DNA of 64,000 nt, from positions 1,302,001 to 1,366,000 of the forward strand of contig JAGPNK010000010.1 of the NCBI GenBank assembly GCA_020746835.1, read 5' to 3'. This document shows, one piece after another, positions 1 through 11,163 of this stretch. Both the position numbers and the translations under genes were made by a program. The notes below the pieces were generated by a model. It had not been told where the DNA came from, did not search any database, and saw nothing but the letters and a program-made list of their open reading frames with translations. The stretch is from Stachybotrys elegans (lineage: Eukaryota > Ascomycota > Sordariomycetes > Hypocreales > Stachybotryaceae). Numbering within the stretch: position 1 is the stretch's first letter; each line of letters opens with the position of its first letter.

Positions 1-1371
1 TGGACCCGGGCTGGGGGTTTACCTTGGCATTTCCAACCACATTGAGAAAAAGTCGAAAGGTCCAATATGCAAAAAGCAAAGTATGTATCATCAGGCCATC
101 GTCAATGTGCGCCATATCTCAATCAGTAATGATCACCAAGCATTGCAGGCATCGTCGCCTTCAGCTCCATGACCCAAACCTTCTCCTTTAATGAAGATGA
201 CCTGCTTCTGTTGAAGTTCATGGTCCACTAATGAACAAGTCTAAACTTTGCCTGTCGATGGCTTGAGATAGGCGAAATTGCTTTGGTTGGAATGTCTGTG
301 GGAGAGTTGCAATTAAGCGAACCTCGATATCGTCTTCTTGCCAAAAAAGCAAAGAGAGGTCTGACTCGCGCTGCCCGGGTCACCACCTTCAACGTTTCTG
401 GGCTTTTTCTACTCTGGACAGACGTATGTGCGTATGTATGTACGCACATACAGCCCGTGCGTTGAAGGGGAATTGGGACCGATCATTTCATCCCGTCGTG
501 GGTCAACGGCAACGGCTGGCTTAGTCTAAACGTCCGCTAGGCAGTCTGTGGCGAGCTTGGTTTGACGTCTTTCAAGAGGGTACCGATATGCAGGTCAGGG
601 ATGATTTGATGTGGGACTCGACGGCTCCCTTGGCGGGGTGAAGCAAAAACTCGAGGCATCAAAGGAGTCGGCTTGCATGGCAGTGGCGTCTGGTAACACA
701 CACTTGTTCAGCCGCATTTCAGCCCTGGCTTTAGCCCATACTTCTGGGTGCTCGCTTTCCGACTAAGCGGTACTCGAGCATCAACCCGGAGATGAGACGA
801 AGGAGGACACAGAATTTGTCCGACGGAAGGGTCCCAAGACACCTGGCAAGGGCGGTGTCGAGTAGCGGGTCTAGGACCCTGGATGGTTGACAGGTTTTCC
901 CCCTCGCACTTGTGGGCACCGTGTTGGGGGAGGGGAGAGAGGAGCTGGCTGTTGTTGCTTTTCTCGCCCGAGTCATATCCTTGCCTCTTTGCCTCTGTCC
1001 CAGGCGGGACTTGATCCCCATGTCCAAACGGCCACGACCTCTCCCTGTCAGGAGACTGAAAATCTCTGATGAAGACATCCCGTTGGACGATTTGCTTGCC
1101 TTCCAAGATAGACAGGAATTGCTTTTCGCGGACAGTGCTTGAAAACTTGGCCCTGCACTTCGTCCAGGTCTCTGCCCAAATGCTGTTTGGGGAGATCCTT
1201 GCGCCGCCGCACAAGCATCTGCTGGGGTTGAGTCCTGCTGATTTCTTCGACACCCTTTTCTTCTTTCAGTCCCACGTCCTACTAAAGACGACTCGTGCGC
1301 CGTTCGACAACGACTCGACTGATGCTTAGACAGCGAGGACAGCCAACATCAAGAGAAGCATAGCGCCAAAA
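1..1371. other. Left-edge non-coding stretch
   Basis: No convincing gene. The longest open frames (for example 708-1253 on the minus strand) have no recognisable domain and look like chance frames. It contains one short hairpin-forming inverted repeat (424-451, listed separately) and, at its right end, the promoter of the rhodopsin-like gene that starts at 1372. Confidence 0.5.
424..451. repeat. Perfect 11-bp inverted repeat with 6-nt loop
   Basis: GTATGTGCGTA at 424-434 is followed by TGTATG and then by its exact reverse complement TACGCACATAC at 441-451. It could form a hairpin, be an operator-like dyad, or be chance within a TATG/GTAC-rich run. No gene overlaps it. Confidence 0.7.
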
Positions 1372-2782
1372 ATGCCGATTGGAGGAGCAGGGCCATCGTC
1401 CGTCGCGGCCATGTGGTCGCTGACGACTGTCACGCTCATATTTGTCCTCCTCAGGATGTATACGCGATACTTCTACATCCACTCTATCGGCATCGACGAC
1501 CACGTCTACAACTTTGCCTTTGTCAGTCGACCCTCTCACCCACACCACACGATCAAGTCCGCGATAGGGGCGAATGGGACTGCTGTGGGAAGAAAACTGT
1601 GCTGACTGTTTACCCAGCTGCTATTGCTAATGTATACCATCTTCATCACGATATCGGCAACCTACGGCTTCGGTCAGAGCATGGCCAACATTGAGGACCC
1701 CCAAGACATGGTCAACGCAGTATTTTTCGAGGCTATTGGCCAACTCTTTGCCGTTACCGGCATGGCTGTAGCCAAGTGGTCGCTGGGGCTTTTCCTCCTT
1801 CGTATTGTCACATTAACCTGGCACAAGGTCATCATCTGGGGTGTCATGACGACCCTCATGGGCGCGTCCATCTCGGTCTGCTTCGTCTTCATGTTGCAAT
1901 GCACCCCGCCGGCATACCTCTGGGATCGCAGAATTCCGGGCGGGTTCTGCCACATCGACTCGACCCCAGTATCCTTCCTCCTTTGCAGTTAGTCGTCTCT
2001 CTAATTCCCCTAGCTCCAATTTGTTTTTGTTCTTGATGACTGACACACATTTGCACCAGTCTCTTGCGTCGTTGCCGACTTCTTCTTCGCCTTGTTCCCC
2101 TGGATTTTCATCTGGGGTCTGCAGATGAACCAGCGAGAGAAGGTTGTTATTCTAGTTAGCATGAGTCTGGGTGTGCTGTAAGTATCGTGGTACTTTCGCT
2201 TCTGAAGAGAGTACGAAGGAGCTAACTGCATTCTCCTTCAAGTGCCGGTGCATGCGGCATCTGGCGAACGCTCGAGGTGCCTCAGTTGTCAAGCCCGGAT
2301 TATCTGAGTAAGTTGAACCACGTGTCTACATTGACTCACGAAAGGGTTTCTAACTGCTTTATTCAGGGGACACGGTTGGCCTCATCGTCTGGTCGGCGGC
2401 CGAAATTGCCGTCACAATGATCTGCATCAGCATCCCCGTCTGCCGACCGCTCTATAAGAAGTACATCGACAAGTTGACATCGACGGGAGGAAGTAAGGGC
2501 CATGACAACCCACCGAGTCACGACATGCCTCTCCGTACCTTTGGTGGCAGCACAATGCATCGCCTCCCTGAAGAAGCCTCCGGTCCTGGCTACAACATCG
2601 CAAACAGCACACACAAGCTCGGCAGTTCATCCAAGACGTACGCATTAGCCCGAGCCGCCAAGGAGCCCAACAGCAGCGATGAGGAGATCCTGGGGCCAGA
2701 GTACCGACACCTCCGGGGGAAGCAGACGGAAGAGGGGAACGGCATTTATGTCACACAGGAATACCGTGTCTCTTCTACGTGA
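1372..2782 (+). CDS. Seven-TM fungal rhodopsin/PTH11-like integral membrane protein
   Basis: Five exons: 1372-1521, 1618-1987, 2060-2177, 2243-2307 and 2367-2782, giving about 372 aa. Introns have GT..AG ends and the joins keep frame. The first segment ends in LLRMYTRY followed by a DD pair (IGIDDHVYN), the hallmark of the fungal integral-membrane 'rhodopsin-domain/SAT4-PTH11-like' family. Later segments include FFFALFPWIFIWGLQMN and a last hydrophobic helix near IVWSAAEIAVTMICISIPV, which agrees with seven helices. The tail after IPVCRPLYKKY is about 120 aa, polar and cytoplasmic. Members are proposed GPCR-like sensors or plasma-membrane proteins; the ligand cannot be told here. The exon 2 donor at 1988 (GTTAGT) was chosen over one at 1969 because only it keeps the conserved ADFFFALFPW frame. 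Confidence 0.85.
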
Positions 2783-3944
2783 CAGGCTCTTATGGCTATT
2801 ACAATGCTTCGTTGATTTAATGATTCAAACGGGGCATTCGGGTTGGCAAATCACCTCCAAGGCGCAAATAGAGGGTTTACAAAAGGTTTACAACGGAGTT
2901 TAAGGCGGATCAGCCTAGCAACATGCACATACTGTACGTTATATACTAGCTATTGAACTTATCCATTACATGACAGTTGGTCTTTCACAAGTTGAGATTG
3001 ATACTCGCTACTAAACTTCTCCTCGTTCTATAAAATTTACTACTCCATCTGGGCACAGTCACAGGCAGGCTTCTGCAGCGCAACCTTGTTCGATGAGTAA
3101 ACCGAAGCATCCCAGCCGGGCACCAACCCCGCCTCAGCCCTCCGTACGTGTACATGAGGCCAGCTCGGTATCCCCTGGCATCACATGCCTGCGCATGGGC
3201 ATGGGTTGTGACGGTGCCCGCAGCCACCTGTGGCTCGGCCATTCGGCCAGTCGGCTACCCGGTACGGGCAACCTGACGATAACCTCGTTATTGTTTTTCT
3301 CTATTGTTTACGACTGCATTGGTTACTAGGGCGCTAGGCACTACCCCTACTATTTATTTGCTTTCTACTGCTTCTACCTTACACTATACACTCTTTTCAT
3401 TATTATAAAATTTATTACGTCACCTAGTACCATGTCTTTCTCTTTTTTAATAGTGACTATAGCAGCAGTCTCCTAAGCAGTTCAATACTAGATGACTAGG
3501 GCTGAGGTAGGGGGGCCTGATAGCAACTCGCCCCTAGGACTCAGGATGTGGACTTGAGGTCCATGGCGTCCAGCCAGCTGGATCTTTCATTACCGCCGAT
3601 GACATGTATGGTGTACTGTCGAGCTCAAGATACAGTTTGCGGAACCTACTCCATTCAAGATAACGGTGCCGGCCGCACTAGGTCATACTGCAATAGCATC
3701 GCGTTTCGAGAGTGCTATGTGCTCGCCCACGATATACGACTACAACAACATGCTAGCTGAAAGAATGTAAAATGCCTTCATTGTGGAAAGCCGCTGTTGT
3801 CTAGCGGGTAGACGATTCAGGCTTGATACGTTCTGTGACCTGTTGCCTGTGGGTGCTGTAATACAAAAGCAAACATGATATTAAGGAGGAACTCTATTAT
3901 ATAATACTCTCCATTGGTTACATATTACTATCTGATTCCAGAGA
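2783..3944. other. Intergenic, with an AT-rich patch
   Basis: No supported gene. Roughly 3290-3480 is clearly AT-rich, with repeated CTACT/TTATT motifs, unlike the flanks. It may be a degraded mobile-element remnant, but I find no terminal repeats or coding trace. The right end is the 3' flank of the HET gene. Confidence 0.4.
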
Positions 3945-6152
3945 CTACTCTTGCCTTGGAAATAAGGGCACAAATATCATAATTATATATAGTAAGCGGT
4001 TAATACTACCCATTTCCTCCATCCGGTGCATTACTATCATATTTTCGAGATGGATATGTAAGAAGACCAAGTTTCCGAATACAGTTGAGAAATGCACAAG
4101 TGTCGAAATTGCTGAATCACGCATGCCTAGGACTTGGCATAGGACAATAGTTATGCCTATGGCATAAATAGCCCGGAATTGCCTAAGATGTTGTGAGTCC
4201 CGAGGAAACATAAAGGAGAATAAAGGAGCAAAATAATAAATCAATAAGAAGAGTAGAAACGAAAGCCAAACATTTTTAACGGAAGGACAAAGAGCTCTTC
4301 CAATGGAAGAATATGCTTGTTCATCTGTCCCATAGATGTAACAGAGAGAATCCAGGCCTTGGAATAATCCACTCTGTGATAAGAGCGCCGTAAAGACGAA
4401 GAAAATGAGTATCGAATTAAAGCGAGTGGGTGCTGGTTGTCTGGTTCGACTGTTCCTCAAGCCTCTTAGAAACTGAATGCATCGGTAGCCTATAATAGGT
4501 CGGCTGCTTCTTGTTCGAATATCGAGGACTGAAAGCTCATTTTCATCAATCCAGTGTCTATAGTAACAGCTCCATTCTATTGTGTTATTGTTTTCGAGGA
4601 TCAAATACCCCAAAAGCGTAGAGCAAGCCTCGACCCGAGTCATGATGTCATCCAGGTCAAGTGCGGATGGCAGGCGGATGAACCCACTAGGCTGATCTCT
4701 GTACCGACCAATAATCAGAGCGAAATAGCCAACTTCTTCAGTGTGTAGCAAGAAGATAGCTCGAGTATGAAGCGGCGGATACTGTCTGAAAAGAGGCGGC
4801 TCTTGTCCCCCACGAACCACAAGGCGTTCGCCACAATGTGAGACTCTTAATAATCGTACGGAATCTGGCATACTCCGCAGCCAGAAGCCAGTGCCAAGCG
4901 CATGTGACAGTGGTCTTTCGGGGACTGGTTTAGTAGCGAGGAGGATCTCCTCTTGTTGCCACTGCCACCACATCCTATGATCAAACAGGTGCACTGCCAA
5001 CCTACGGCGCCCAAAGGAGGTATTTCCGATTCTTTTCAAAGGTAACGCCAACAACGCATCGTGATCTTCCTTTGTCCTACAAGGGAGAACTATAAAGGGG
5101 TCCCTGTTGTGTGATTTCGGTAGCTTTATCTTCAGACCCATGCTTGTCAGAGACCATTCTACGGGGACATGCTCCGTGACAATGTTGGAACAGCCTTGAA
5201 AGTCGTCTGGGCTTGCAGCTAACGCACTTGATGCGGGTCTCAAATATGGGACATGGTCTCCTTCTGATGTGTTGACGTGGTACCATGGGTGACGCCTCCC
5301 AGTTACCATGCCCATGACCATTTGCATAGTCGAAGGCCGTGCTGAGATCGTCCTGGGTAATGGTATGTTGTTGACGCTGACATTCCAGGCGAGCAGTGAC
5401 GGGTCAAAGCACGAACGGATAATTTCCTCCTGCAACCGTAAAAATGCGTTTTCTCCCTCTCCATAGAGAAGTGGCATATTGACACCGAATAAGCCCAGCA
5501 GCGAGTATGCTCTGTCTTCGGCTCTTACTGTCTGCCTTGCAGAGGCCCAGCTCATTCGCTCCGCCACACTGGCAGTGAACAAAAGGTTGCGACGTAAAGT
5601 GTTCGGATGATGAGATGACATGATCTCTCCCTCCAAGTATTTAAAGCCAATCCCCGTAATAGATGAAATGGTTTGGGCTAATGTACCGCGGTCGGCAATG
5701 CAAGTCCAGTCGGATGCATAGAAGAGCATGCCTTTCGGAGCTAGAAGTTCTTGAAGCGTCCAGCCTCTAGTAAACCACTTAGACTTGTGGATAGAAGAGT
5801 CGGGCTCTTGGGGGTCTTCGCCTGGTGGTACGTCCGAGAGAAATGCGTAGCATATAGCCGCCTCTTCATACCACTTGAACATGGAGTTGATGGCTTCGGC
5901 AAGCTCTGTGCTATCTGTCTTATCGATGCAGCATGTGTCGATCCACGCATAGTCGAGTTTGGGTTCATGCTTCCGAGCTTGGGCGCAAGCTTGTTGGATT
6001 TTTGCGTAGCCCTTCATTGCTTTCGCCTCGGGTTTGGTTAACTGTTGAAATGAGACCTCTTCTTCTTCCCATCGGTGAGATACTATTGCATAGGGAGGGA
6101 TGTCCCTGAAGAACTCTTTCAGCTCAAGAGTTTCAGTGTTGAGGAGCCTCAT
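3945..6152 (-). CDS. HET-domain protein with multi-pass membrane C terminus
   Basis: Intronless, 735 aa. The first 20 residues (MRLLNTETLELKEFFRDIPP) and the following YAIVSHRW, LDYAWIDTCCIDK and WFTRGWTLQELLAP blocks are the conserved motifs of the heterokaryon-incompatibility (HET) domain, about residues 18-170, of the HET-D/HET-E N-terminal type. HET domains drive non-self-triggered cell death after hyphal fusion. There is no NACHT/WD40 part. The middle (about 250-560) is unassigned, and the last 170 residues hold four or five hydrophobic segments, for example near FNSILIFFVFTALL and WLSFLLFLLIYYFAPLF. The ATG at 6152 directly starts the conserved N terminus. The gene is less GC-rich than 7-17 kb. 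Triggering partner and membrane location are inference. Confidence 0.9.
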   Translation of the reverse strand: MRLLNTETLELKEFFRDIPPYAIVSHRWEEEEVSFQQLTKPEAKAMKGYAKIQQACAQARKHEPKLDYAWIDTCCIDKTDSTELAEAINSMFKWYEEAAICYAFLSDVPPGEDPQEPDSSIHKSKWFTRGWTLQELLAPKGMLFYASDWTCIADRGTLAQTISSITGIGFKYLEGEIMSSHHPNTLRRNLLFTASVAERMSWASARQTVRAEDRAYSLLGLFGVNMPLLYGEGENAFLRLQEEIIRSCFDPSLLAWNVSVNNIPLPRTISARPSTMQMVMGMVTGRRHPWYHVNTSEGDHVPYLRPASSALAASPDDFQGCSNIVTEHVPVEWSLTSMGLKIKLPKSHNRDPFIVLPCRTKEDHDALLALPLKRIGNTSFGRRRLAVHLFDHRMWWQWQQEEILLATKPVPERPLSHALGTGFWLRSMPDSVRLLRVSHCGERLVVRGGQEPPLFRQYPPLHTRAIFLLHTEEVGYFALIIGRYRDQPSGFIRLPSALDLDDIMTRVEACSTLLGYLILENNNTIEWSCYYRHWIDENELSVLDIRTRSSRPIIGYRCIQFLRGLRNSRTRQPAPTRFNSILIFFVFTALLSQSGLFQGLDSLCYIYGTDEQAYSSIGRALCPSVKNVWLSFLLFLLIYYFAPLFSFMFPRDSQHLRQFRAIYAIGITIVLCQVLGMRDSAISTLVHFSTVFGNLVFLHIHLENMIVMHRMEEMGSINRLLYIIMIFVPLFPRQE

Positions 6153-7403
6153 TTTGGTCTTGGGATGGATGCTTCGCGTGTAAGGCTGTAGAACAAGAAA
6201 AAGACAAGTTTACACAGAAAGACAGAAGACAGAGAGGCATCCGATATATAGATGCGGAGGGGTAGTTGTCAGCCTCAAAATATAGACCAATGACAATTGG
6301 AAACGTAGCATAGATCACGTGTGTCATGCCAGCTGGTGCCTCTGACCGTGAATGTTGTCTGATAGCGGTTACATGATATGCATTTATCCATTCCGGACTT
6401 ATCTTTGCTGTTCTGCGGCTTGTAATGGTTTCCTGTCCTCACAGAACCTCGTACGCCTGCCTGCGCTGAACCACTTCATGTATTCAAGTTGTGAGGCTCA
6501 GGTCAGTAAGGGCTATAAAGGCTATTGGGGGGAGCCGGGCAGGAGAACGATTATTTCGCACAAGAAATTAATTTGCTTCGCTACTTGCCGTACCCAAGTT
6601 GACCTGCAGGTCTACGAGGTCTACAGTATGACAGCTGTCATGAGCTGCCACTAGACCCCTTCTCTCCACAACGGGCCACTAATTCGAAATAGGCTATTTC
6701 CATATTCAGTGGTCCCAGGATCTTTTGAGATTCGTCCCACGAAACCGAATACATTGAGACTAACAGCCCAGCCTTATCGCGGAAGGATGCCGACTGGTGT
6801 TTGGCAGCCATCAGACAAAGGGAAACCCACGGTCGAGGCAACGGGTCTTCAATAAAACGCTCAAATATGATCCGCAGGCGCGGCATGCCATCAGACTTCT
6901 CGAAGCCAGATGCAAGCTAGCATCGGCTGTCTCCAATCGCCTGGTTCCTTGGCGCTGCTCTCTCCACAATCACTCCATTCCCAGCTTCAGCTCAACACCG
7001 AGCGCGCTGCACCAGGAGCCACATGGCCTAAAGTTCTAAACAGTCGTCTACGATACAGCCGAGCTGCTCCGATGTGGTAACCCCGAGGTCCCTGCTGGAT
7101 CGTTCCCCGGCTTCCTCCTGGCGATATCTCGCGCATCCTCACCGGCTCCAATATCAAGGCTCGTGTTGCAAAATGACCTGCCTGTTCCAGCCACTGGGGC
7201 AATCCAGAGATGGCATCGGCTATGGTTAGGCCGGTGGGACAGAGGGTCTAGAGGATTGCTTGCATATATTGCCCTGGGCCCATGGTTGCTGGAAGATATC
7301 GCGTACAGGTTGTAGATAAGGCTACGACGCCCTCCTCGGGGTTGTATTTAACTGCGAGGGCTTCCCACCAGACTCTGGGCTCTGCATCCAACCTCCTCCC
7401 GCC
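6153..7403. other. Divergent promoter region, HET gene and subtilase
   Basis: No gene seen. It carries the 5' sides of the HET gene (left) and the subtilase (right). A TATTTAA element (TATA-like) lies at about 7345-7351, some 55 bp before the subtilase ATG. Confidence 0.45.
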
Positions 7404-10400
7404 ATGGCTCGCGGCCTCAACCCTCTGCGAAAAGGACTCGCAACCCTCGCGCTGGCCGCCTCGGTCATCGCGCAGGATGGCTTCGCTGGAGACCGCGCAT
7501 CTGGACAGCTTTCCCTCCCCGACGTCGCTACTGGTCGCTTCATCATTGAGCTAGACCCTTCGGCCACCAAGAAAGCAAAGAGAGACGATGATCCTGTCGC
7601 CTCTATTGTGGATGGGATCAAGGATATCGGCTACGATGCCCGCGTCCAGGATGACTTCACATCCGTCTCCAGCCGCTTCCAGGGTGCGTCTGTGGAGGTT
7701 ACCTCCAGCTCCCGCGGATCCAGCGACGAGGACGCCATCATGGACGACATCAAGCGTGTCCCGGGCGTCGCCGACGTCTGGCCCGTCCGCACGATTGCAC
7801 TGAATGCGACGTTCAAGCCTGCCGACGCCTCGCCGGACTGGAACCCGCATGTGCCCACGCGCGTCGACGAGATTCACAAGCGCAACATCACGGGTGCAGG
7901 CCAAAGGGTCTGCGTCATCGACAGCGGCGCTCAAGCCGATCACCCGGCGCTCGCCGGACGCATTGTCGGCGGCAGGAACATGTTTGATGACAGCGACGAC
8001 ATCACCGATTGCAACGGGCACGGAACTTTTGTCTCGTCCAATATTGTCGCTATGCACAAGGACTTTCGAGGCTCTGCCCCGGATGCAGAGGTCTTCATGT
8101 ACAAGATCTTCGACTGTGAGGGCAGCACCGGCAACGACATTCTCCTCAAGGGAATTCTCGCCGCCGACGCTGATGACTGCGACATCATATCGTTGTCCGT
8201 CGGCGCCGACAACGGATACAGCAACTCGCTTCTGTCCCGTGTAGCCAGCGAAATTGCGCAGGATAGACTTTTTGTCATCGCCGCCGGAAACGCCGGTGAG
8301 ATGGGTCCTTACTTCGCCAGTACGCCCGCCTCGGGGCGTGGCGTCGTCTCCGTCGGCTCCGTCGACGCGGCGCAGATTATGGCCTGGCCGGCGACGATTG
8401 TTTCCTCGAGCGGCGAAAGTCTGGACTTCCCATACGTGACCGCCGACGGCAGCAAACTGGAGGAGGCAATCGACGTGGTCATGGACTTCAACACGGCCGA
8501 CTCGTGCAACGTCGAATGGGATTCTGGAAGCGAGGACAGGGCAGTGCTCACCAAGCGCGGCGTCTGTTACCAGACGATATCGTACAACGTCATTGGCTCG
8601 TCGGGTTATGGCTACAGCATCAGCTTTGACTCTTACAACCAGGGCGTCTTCTACCAGAACAGCATTGACCCGTTCTGGTCGCACCTCCGCCTCTTTGCTC
8701 TCACCGATGCCTCTGTCGGCGAATGGGCTAGACAGCAGGTCGAGGACGGCCACACGCTGCGACTGCGCATCGAGGCCGATGCCGACCCGGCAACCTTTCC
8801 GGGCAATGTCCCTACCGCTGGCCAAATGCCCAGCTTCTCCTCCTGGGGCCCGACCTTTGAGCAAGACTTCAGCCCCATCATCTCAGCTCCCGGCGGCTGG
8901 GTGTACGGCGCATTCCCTGGCAGCACGTACGCCGTCGCCTCGGGCACCTCGTTCGCAACGCCCTACCTTTCCGGTGTTGCCGCGCTGTGGTACTCGCAGG
9001 GCAAGAAGGACAGCGCCGAGTTCATCCGACGCCTGACGTCGGGTGCCGTAACGCTCCCGGCTTTTGATGCAGGAAGCGGCAAGGTCCTCCACGATGTCGC
9101 TCCTCTGGCGCAGCAGGGCAGTGGAATGGTGGACGCCGTCAAGATCTTTGACCAGGAGTGCGTCTTGCTCTCAGCGCCTACCCTCTCCCTCAATGACACC
9201 GATAACCGAGTCGAGAGCCACACAATCCGCATCCAGAACAGGGGCAGCGAAGCCGTCACCTTCAACATCACCCACGAGGCTGCAGCAACGGTGGACACGC
9301 GAAACTCCATTCTGTACACCAACCCTTACTACCCTCCCCATCTGAATGCCACTGGTGTGTTGGAAGCTCCCGAGACCGTCACCATTGGTGCTGGCGAGAC
9401 GCAGGACATTGAGATTCGTCTGACTGGCCCTGATCTGGAGCCCGAAAGCGGCGCTTTGTGGAGCGGAAGGGTCCAGTTCTTCGGTTCAAACAACGAGATG
9501 CTGAGCGTGCCTTATATCGGATTCGAGGCATCCATCTACAACTGGACGCCGCTGCACCACGGGCCAGAGTCATACTACTTTGACCGATCGGACGGATACA
9601 ACAAGCCCGTCGACTTCGAAAACCACATTTACCGCCCTGCGGAGGGCGAGAGCCCCGAGACGTGGTTTGCGTTCCGCTACGGCACCTACGAGTTCTCGCT
9701 GGACCTCGTCGGCGAGGACTGGACCACTGACAAGTTCTCGTACCCGCCGCCCGAGTACGGCGTTGGCTCTGATGCCTGGCTTGGGCCTCTTCGGCAGCAG
9801 GCGATTCCCGGGGGCGGCTACCTGGACTTCCCCATGCGCGACGTGACGAGGTTTAACAGCGGCCGCTTCACTACGTTCCGGCATCTCGCCAACGGCACCG
9901 AGATCCCCTCGGGTCGCTACCGCGTCTTCTCGCGCGCGCTGCGCATGTTTGGCGACGCGCGGAACCCCGACGACTGGCAGCTCTTCCTGTCGGATGCTTT
10001 TAACGTGCAGCTCCGCGACGACCCCATTCCTGGGTTCACGTCGACGGCGGTCCCTACACCTACGAGTACTTCAGCAGCCGTGACGACGACGGCCGCTCCG
10101 ACTACCACGGGCCCTGTGTCGGTCCCGGGCACCACGACGACCTTGACGGCCAGCGCTACGCCCACGGGAATCGCCGGCTTCAGTTCCCTCCGGCTTCAGC
10201 GGGTGAGGGAGGAGTCGTCATTCTTCTACGACGTGGACGGATGGATGGAGCTGCACGTGGAGATTTCCATGCCCAACCCTGTCCCCGGAGGCTCTGTTCT
10301 CAGCTTTGGCGTCCCCGATGAGATTGTGGAGATGGCTGATGGATACTACGTCCAGGCCTTGAGCGCCTATGTCGGCATGACTTCATTTGACAGCCAGAGG

Positions 10401-11066
10401 AGGGTGTTTACCATTGAATTCGGCGACTGGGTGTCCACCCACCGCAACATGAAGGGCGAGTTCTGGGTGTTTTGCCGGCTGAACCCCGAGTACGCCGCCC
10501 AGATGAAACTCGGGACGTACATCTTGCAATTCCCTACGGCGGATGGCGTTATCGAGGCGCCCATCTATTACACAGCCGTTGACCGCACCGCCATATACGA
10601 GGGCCAGACGCGATCTCCGTTTGATGGCACGGAGCTCTTCACGGCCGACATTGAGGTCCCCGGTCGCCTGGGCGCCTGGGACTACGTGCGCCTCCAAGCG
10701 CTGCATAGCGCAGACGGCGACGCCATTATATGCGCCAACTCGACGGTATCGGTGGGCAAGGTGGGATGCGCGACGGGCCGCCTGGGCAAGCTGCGGGACG
10801 TGACGGACGAGGCGGTCGAGACGTGCGAGCTGCGCAACTTCATCGCGCAGTACGAGGGGCCGGTGGCAAGCAACGAGGCGGTGCGCTTCAGGATTGGCAA
10901 CATACAGGCGCAGCGCGGGTCGTGGACGCTGCCGCTCGTGTACCTGGTCGACATCCAGTTCTCCAACGGTACGCTGGCGCTGCTGGACCAAGACACGATT
11001 CGGTTTGAGAAGAATGCTAGGACGAGAGCTCTGTCGGATTATGTCATGACTGGAGAGAGACTGTAA
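7404..11066 (+). CDS. Secreted subtilisin-like serine protease (S8 family), 1220 aa
   Basis: Single exon, GC-rich. The first ~23 residues form a signal peptide (LATLALAASVIAQ). A propeptide follows (about 24-140, with FIIEL near 47 and dibasic KR at 59-60). The S8 triad is visible: Asp173 in VCVIDSG, His206 in NGHGTFV, Ser516 in ASGTSFATP, with the oxyanion Asn near 296 (AAGNAG). Between His and Ser there is a PA-like insertion (about 330-460), as in large C5a-peptidase/minor extracellular subtilases. A beta-rich Fn3-like region follows, then a Thr/Ser/Pro linker (about 880-920) and a C-terminal ~300-residue beta-rich domain resembling cell-surface or adhesin-type modules. It probably degrades extracellular proteins. 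GHGTFV, not the commoner GHGTHV, is at the His motif. The start sits in GCCATGG, good initiation context. Confidence 0.93.
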   Translation: MARGLNPLRKGLATLALAASVIAQDGFAGDRASGQLSLPDVATGRFIIELDPSATKKAKRDDDPVASIVDGIKDIGYDARVQDDFTSVSSRFQGASVEVTSSSRGSSDEDAIMDDIKRVPGVADVWPVRTIALNATFKPADASPDWNPHVPTRVDEIHKRNITGAGQRVCVIDSGAQADHPALAGRIVGGRNMFDDSDDITDCNGHGTFVSSNIVAMHKDFRGSAPDAEVFMYKIFDCEGSTGNDILLKGILAADADDCDIISLSVGADNGYSNSLLSRVASEIAQDRLFVIAAGNAGEMGPYFASTPASGRGVVSVGSVDAAQIMAWPATIVSSSGESLDFPYVTADGSKLEEAIDVVMDFNTADSCNVEWDSGSEDRAVLTKRGVCYQTISYNVIGSSGYGYSISFDSYNQGVFYQNSIDPFWSHLRLFALTDASVGEWARQQVEDGHTLRLRIEADADPATFPGNVPTAGQMPSFSSWGPTFEQDFSPIISAPGGWVYGAFPGSTYAVASGTSFATPYLSGVAALWYSQGKKDSAEFIRRLTSGAVTLPAFDAGSGKVLHDVAPLAQQGSGMVDAVKIFDQECVLLSAPTLSLNDTDNRVESHTIRIQNRGSEAVTFNITHEAAATVDTRNSILYTNPYYPPHLNATGVLEAPETVTIGAGETQDIEIRLTGPDLEPESGALWSGRVQFFGSNNEMLSVPYIGFEASIYNWTPLHHGPESYYFDRSDGYNKPVDFENHIYRPAEGESPETWFAFRYGTYEFSLDLVGEDWTTDKFSYPPPEYGVGSDAWLGPLRQQAIPGGGYLDFPMRDVTRFNSGRFTTFRHLANGTEIPSGRYRVFSRALRMFGDARNPDDWQLFLSDAFNVQLRDDPIPGFTSTAVPTPTSTSAAVTTTAAPTTTGPVSVPGTTTTLTASATPTGIAGFSSLRLQRVREESSFFYDVDGWMELHVEISMPNPVPGGSVLSFGVPDEIVEMADGYYVQALSAYVGMTSFDSQRRVFTIEFGDWVSTHRNMKGEFWVFCRLNPEYAAQMKLGTYILQFPTADGVIEAPIYYTAVDRTAIYEGQTRSPFDGTELFTADIEVPGRLGAWDYVRLQALHSADGDAIICANSTVSVGKVGCATGRLGKLRDVTDEAVETCELRNFIAQYEGPVASNEAVRFRIGNIQAQRGSWTLPLVYLVDIQFSNGTLALLDQDTIRFEKNARTRALSDYVMTGERL

Positions 11067-11163
11067 CTACTCGGGAGTTGAGCAAGCAAAATTGATTAGC
11101 CAGCCAGGCCGGGTCTCCTCCGGTTCGTATGAAGCATGCCAACTCGTATCTAGCCGGTGATGT

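Noticed and set aside
3290..3480. AT-rich patch as a transposon or LTR remnant
   Set aside because: No terminal repeats, target-site duplication, or reverse transcriptase or transposase trace could be seen. Kept only as an AT-rich patch.
7551..8864. 437-aa open frame on the minus strand across the subtilase
   Set aside because: Antisense to conserved S8 catalytic sequence; no domain, codon-bias shadow.
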